This document shows, in pieces, positions 61,443 to 64,000 of a DNA stretch of 64,000 nucleotides. The stretch lies in the NCBI GenBank assembly GCA_003243445.1, contig QFQQ01000020.1:31122-95121 (forward strand), given 5' to 3'. Below the pieces are notes generated by a model. That model had not been told where the DNA came from. It worked only from the letters and a program-made list of their open reading frames with translations, and did not search any database. The stretch is from Citrobacter freundii (GTDB lineage: Bacteria > Bacteroidota > Bacteroidia > Chitinophagales > Chitinophagaceae). The translations under genes were made by a program, and so were the position numbers. The stretch's first letter is position 1. Each line of letters starts with the position of its first letter.

Positions 61443-62854
61443 TTACCTATATTGATCATGCGCGTGAACAGCATGATCGCGAGCGTGAGGGCGATTGCTG
61501 AGCCAGTCAACAGGAATTCGTTGACAGACATGCTTATTCCCCCGTATAAAAAGATTCCAAGCAGGATCGCCGTAAAAATATAAACAAAAACAGATCGGAC
61601 ATGAACAGCCAACCCGGTTTTTCGGCTGGCAAACCAGGCCACCGTTATCCCGGTGGCAAGTTGTGTACACAGTGCGGTAATGCAACAGCCAATTGCGCCG
61701 TAACGGGGTATCAGCAGAACGTTGAGCCCGATATTTATCGATGCAAATATTGCTACGATCCGGCAAAAACTTTTGATATGACCTGTGGCGGTCAAAACAG
61801 TACCATAGATCTGTGTTAGCGAATACCCGATCAGCGAGGGTAAACAGAGTTTCAGTACATCGACGGCTCTTGCATCGCCATGATGATAAAGCAACTGCTG
61901 GATCCAGTCTCCAAGGGCAAATGCAAGGACCGAGATGCCGATCGACATCATGATCAGAAAATTGCGCCCGGTAAGGACCACCTCATTTATTCCTTCTTTA
62001 TTACTCCATCGTTTTACGATATAGGGTAATAAAAAAGCGGTTGTCAGTGTACCCACCATATTTGCGGCGTCCACGAGCCGGTAAGCGCCCGCGTAGATAC
62101 CTGTTTCATACGCGCCATTGACATTTATCCGTTCGAGGAGAAAAGCATCGATACGCGCATGTAGTGACATCAGCAACACCACAAGCGCGAAAGGAAATGC
62201 CTGCTTGAAAACCTGCATGCCCGGAAAGCCACTGAATTTTAAATAATGAAGCAGGTCATTTTTCCATAAACAGATCAATGCGATCAGGCAGGCAACGGCG
62301 AGAGTCGCGACCTGTAATCCTGCGAATAACTCAATGGACATTGTGCCGCTAAAGGGCGGATAATAAAGCAGTATTCCCGCGATCAGTAGCATCAATGCTT
62401 TGTCAATGACGGAGATCCAGGCATCTATGTTAAAAAACTGTCTTGCAGTCAGTGCGGCACGAAAAAAAAGAAGCAGTGAATATAAAACCTGTATCAGCAC
62501 GGCGTACAGTACAATGTTCCAGTGTTTAACACCGGTGATCCATGCGGCGGCGAAGACGACGAGGGTATAAATAAGAATGAATAAAAGTTTCAGTTGCAGG
62601 AAAGACTTCGGAGCAGCGGACAATGTGGATTGTTGCATTGCCACTTGCCTGTTGAAGTAGGTGGTAAGTCCCCAGTCCAATAAGAAAACAAAGACGACGG
62701 AGAGATTGAAGAGGGAAAAATAAACGCCATATTTTTCAGCGCCGACCTGGTTTTGCACCTGCCTGTCTATTCCGAAAACCCATGCGGGTTTGATCACTAC
62801 GTTCAGTAAGATCATCCATAGCAGCGAGGAATAGAAGCTGGCTGGTTTTTTCAT
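61424..62854 (-). CDS. Polysaccharide flippase, Wzx/MOP family
   Basis: A 476-residue protein with about 12-14 membrane helices, of the MATE-like MOP superfamily. It moves lipid-linked glycan units across the inner membrane. Marks are FGIDRQVQNQVGAEKYGVYF near residue 28, GIYAGAYRLVDAANMVGT and PRYGAIGCCITALCTQLAT. The ATG at 62854 overlaps the stop of the AsnC gene by 1 bp (TGATG), so translation is coupled. A TTG one codon earlier is the other possible start. Second gene of the operon. Confidence 0.9.
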   Translation of the reverse strand: MKKPASFYSSLLWMILLNVVIKPAWVFGIDRQVQNQVGAEKYGVYFSLFNLSVVFVFLLDWGLTTYFNRQVAMQQSTLSAAPKSFLQLKLLFILIYTLVVFAAAWITGVKHWNIVLYAVLIQVLYSLLLFFRAALTARQFFNIDAWISVIDKALMLLIAGILLYYPPFSGTMSIELFAGLQVATLAVACLIALICLWKNDLLHYLKFSGFPGMQVFKQAFPFALVVLLMSLHARIDAFLLERINVNGAYETGIYAGAYRLVDAANMVGTLTTAFLLPYIVKRWSNKEGINEVVLTGRNFLIMMSIGISVLAFALGDWIQQLLYHHGDARAVDVLKLCLPSLIGYSLTQIYGTVLTATGHIKSFCRIVAIFASINIGLNVLLIPRYGAIGCCITALCTQLATGITVAWFASRKTGLAVHVRSVFVYIFTAILLGIFLYGGISMSVNEFLLTGSAIALTLAIMLFTRMINIGKWMKPE

Positions 62855-63321
62855 CAACTCACCACTTTTACATTGCGGTTAAAACTTTCTTCGAGAGAGA
62901 TGAAGGTTTCAGTTCTTTCAATGCCTTTAATCTTTTGCAGTTGATCGTGCAGTACATAGCGGAGTTGCGAGATGTCTTTACATACGATCTCTGCAAACAT
63001 GCTATAGTTGCCGGTTGTGTAGTTGAGTCGTACGATCTCTGGTATTTTCTGCAGTTCTTTGGCAACGCCGTCATATAGTGAACTTTCTTTAAGGTAGATG
63101 CCGATAAAGGCGATCACATCATACCCTAAAAGTTTCAAGTCTGCAGACAGTTTAGTACCTTTAACTACTTTCGCTTCCTGGAGTTTTTTGATACGCACAT
63201 GTATCGTTCCTCCTGAAACAAATAGTTTTTTGCCAAGATCGGCGTAGGAGATTTCAGCATTCTCCATCATGTGGTGGATGATGTCCAGGTCCAGTTTGTC
63301 AAGATTCAATTTGGCACTCAT
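62854..63321 (-). CDS. Lrp/AsnC-family transcriptional regulator
   Basis: A 155-residue regulator: winged helix-turn-helix (about residues 8-60; LDIIHHMMENAEISYADLGK, SGGTIHVRIKKLQEAKVV) and a RAM/AsnC ligand-binding domain (about 70-145; LNYTTGNYSMFAEIVCKD). It usually senses an amino acid. It is the first gene of an operon with three polysaccharide genes, coupled by a TGATG overlap. AT-rich palindromes lie 38-73 bp before its start. Most likely it controls its own operon. Confidence 0.94.
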   Translation of the reverse strand: MSAKLNLDKLDLDIIHHMMENAEISYADLGKKLFVSGGTIHVRIKKLQEAKVVKGTKLSADLKLLGYDVIAFIGIYLKESSLYDGVAKELQKIPEIVRLNYTTGNYSMFAEIVCKDISQLRYVLHDQLQKIKGIERTETFISLEESFNRNVKVVS

Positions 63322-63358
63322 TTTTGAAGTCTGTTTTTGATGTTCTAAGGATATATCA

Positions 63359-63394
63359 TCAAATATTTGAAAAATATCTATATTTTCAAAATAT
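63359..63394. promoter_or_regulatory. Palindromic AT-rich sites before asnC
   Basis: Two perfect palindromes: TCAAATATTTGA at 63359-63370 and ATATTTTCAAAATAT (15 bp, centre C) at 63380-63394. They are spaced about 22 bp from centre to centre, about two helix turns, on one face of the DNA. This is the style of Lrp/AsnC targets and fits self-control of the operon. Confidence 0.55.
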
Positions 63395-63550
63395 TTCTTG
63401 AAAATCTTTGAACCAAATGGCCTTTTCCCTTAATTTTGTTCTATCAAGTTCTTAAAGCAGTTGCAGAAAACCGCATCCTCTTCGCTGAAGCTACGGCGGA
63501 CGGGGTCAGATCAACTATCAGGTTGAAAGTTTTAAAATTGCTTATTACAC

Positions 63551-63713
63551 TGTGGGGTGATGAAATTTTTGGCAGACATGCCCTCTCGTCTCGAGGGTGG
63601 GGATAACAGGATAAACGTAGCATAGAGCCGACCGTCAGGCCGACCAGGATTGACCACTAACTCTTTGTGCTAAGGCTAACTGCCCCGTGGAGGTTCGACT
63701 CCTCCCCCTACAG
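63551..63713 (+). ncRNA. tRNA-like RNA (Leu-type frame) with long variable-arm insertion
   Basis: Acceptor stem TGTGGGG (63551-63557) pairs with CCCTACA (63706-63712), one G-T pair; then G as discriminator, no CCA. The D-arm is of class II form, 3-bp stem ATG/CAT with AAATTTTTGGCAGA between. A 5-bp stem CCCTC/GAGGG encloses the 7-nt loop TCGTCTC. The T-arm is GGAGG-TTCGACT-CCTCC with a canonical T-loop. Between anticodon stem and T-arm there are about 91 nt, opened by GGGG (63599-63602) pairing with CCCC (63683-63686). Inside, TAGCA with TGCTA and AGAG with CTCT can pair. The loop lacks T33, so an ordinary decoding role is doubtful. A terminator follows 30 bp later. It is not a tmRNA or group I intron that I can recognise. 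Confidence 0.55.
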
Positions 63714-63742
63714 CGATTTTTCTCATGTGATTGTGATTGTTT

Positions 63743-63772
63743 GCCTGTAAGTTCACTTACGGGCTTTTTTTT
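63743..63772 (+). terminator. Strong terminator after the tRNA-like RNA
   Basis: GCCTGTAAG at 63743-63751 pairs with CTTACGGGC (one G-T pair) across a 4-nt loop and is followed by eight T residues. It supports a separate short transcript on the plus strand. Confidence 0.88.
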
Positions 63773-63965
63773 GTTCGATCGATGCAGCATGTGTGTTGCA
63801 GTTCCTCTCCTGATTTGAGATTGCCGGTCTGCTCTCCCTCGCGAACCCGCCGCTTTTTCACCATGTAGCTATCGTTATTTTCTGCTGAGATTTTGTGTTT
63901 TTCCCTTGTATTCACCTGGCTGTCAGAGCGATCTTTACAGCAGAGAAATTTCTTAGTCACCGTCA

Positions 63966-64000
63966 TCTAAAGGACCGGTGGAGGAGGGCGGTCCTTTAGA
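63966..64000. repeat. Perfect 11-bp inverted repeat at the window end
   Basis: TCTAAAGGACC at 63966-63976 and GGTCCTTTAGA at 63990-64000 are exact reverse complements with a 13-nt loop (GGTGGAGGAGGGC). It may be a terminator or the edge of another repeat; the window ends here. The region 63773-63965 shows no gene I believe. Confidence 0.6.

Noticed and set aside
63551..63713. tmRNA or group I intron tRNA
   Set aside because: No tag-like reading frame or tmRNA 5' sequence, and no recognisable group I core motifs; the insert lies in the variable arm, not at the anticodon.
63757..63966. 69-codon minus-strand frame at the window end
   Set aside because: It overlaps the terminator at 63743-63772, has no family likeness and no promoter box.

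Overview
The window reads as an ordinary chromosomal segment of a Bacteroidota bacterium, most likely of the Chitinophagaceae or a close relative. The evidence is a Bacteroidota-type -7 promoter box (TAnnTTTG) with a very short leader in front of about ten genes, lack of obvious Shine-Dalgarno sites, a lipoprotein TamA variant (TamL) next to TamB, LytTR-type two-component signalling with a periplasmic propeller sensor, a KorB subunit, and proteins whose wording is typical of that family. No phage, plasmid, complete transposon or CRISPR array is visible. Several starts below were moved downstream of the longest open frame because the extra codons run through promoters or repeats.

Layout. 1-6.7 kb: a cut-off DUF4197 gene, lysS, an SDR reductase, and a coaX / outer-membrane barrel / lptC operon. 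6.9-12.1 kb: a LON-domain protein, an O-antigen ligase-like protein, meaB, two glycosyltransferases and a small membrane protein. 12.3-17.7 kb: a tandem repeat block and a LytTR regulator with its 1185-residue propeller kinase. 17.7-25.2 kb: typA, a hydrolase, a bestrophin/UspA pair and an OmpR-type regulator/kinase pair. 25.8-34.9 kb: a Gfo/Idh oxidoreductase and the tamB-tamL operon. 35-45.5 kb: a FabH-like synthase, a lipid kinase, an AT-rich two-gene cassette (DUF6934-like plus a 53-residue protein), a patatin-like membrane protein, ctaA, rnhB, a Sua5/YrdC protein, a cupin-8 protein and korB. 45.8-53.6 kb: an S9 peptidase, the gnd-zwf-pgl oxidative pentose-phosphate operon, a diheme cytochrome and a 7-TM protein. 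53.6-59.2 kb: an acyl-CoA dehydrogenase, marR with a visible operator, a hydrolase, a glycosyltransferase and an ABC permease split by an in-frame slippery heptamer. 59.1-63.3 kb: an AsnC-led polysaccharide operon (asnC-wzx-wzz-wzy). 63.3-64 kb: a tRNA-like RNA with a large insertion and its own terminator.

The most striking structure lies between the genes. About fifteen intergenic gaps hold a pair of inverted arms, and most arms are made of a short word (7-10 bp) repeated with small variations. The word differs between elements (GATGGTC, GGTCGGC, GTTCCAGAA, CGCAGATTT, ATTGGGATT, GGGAAGAC and others), but the two arms of one element match each other closely. Arms often stop within 0-8 bp of a stop codon or directly at a promoter box. 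They occur between convergent, divergent and same-direction genes, so they cannot all be terminators. This family, the tRNA-like RNA, the possible frameshift in the permease and the small DUF6934-like cassette are the best candidates for something undescribed.
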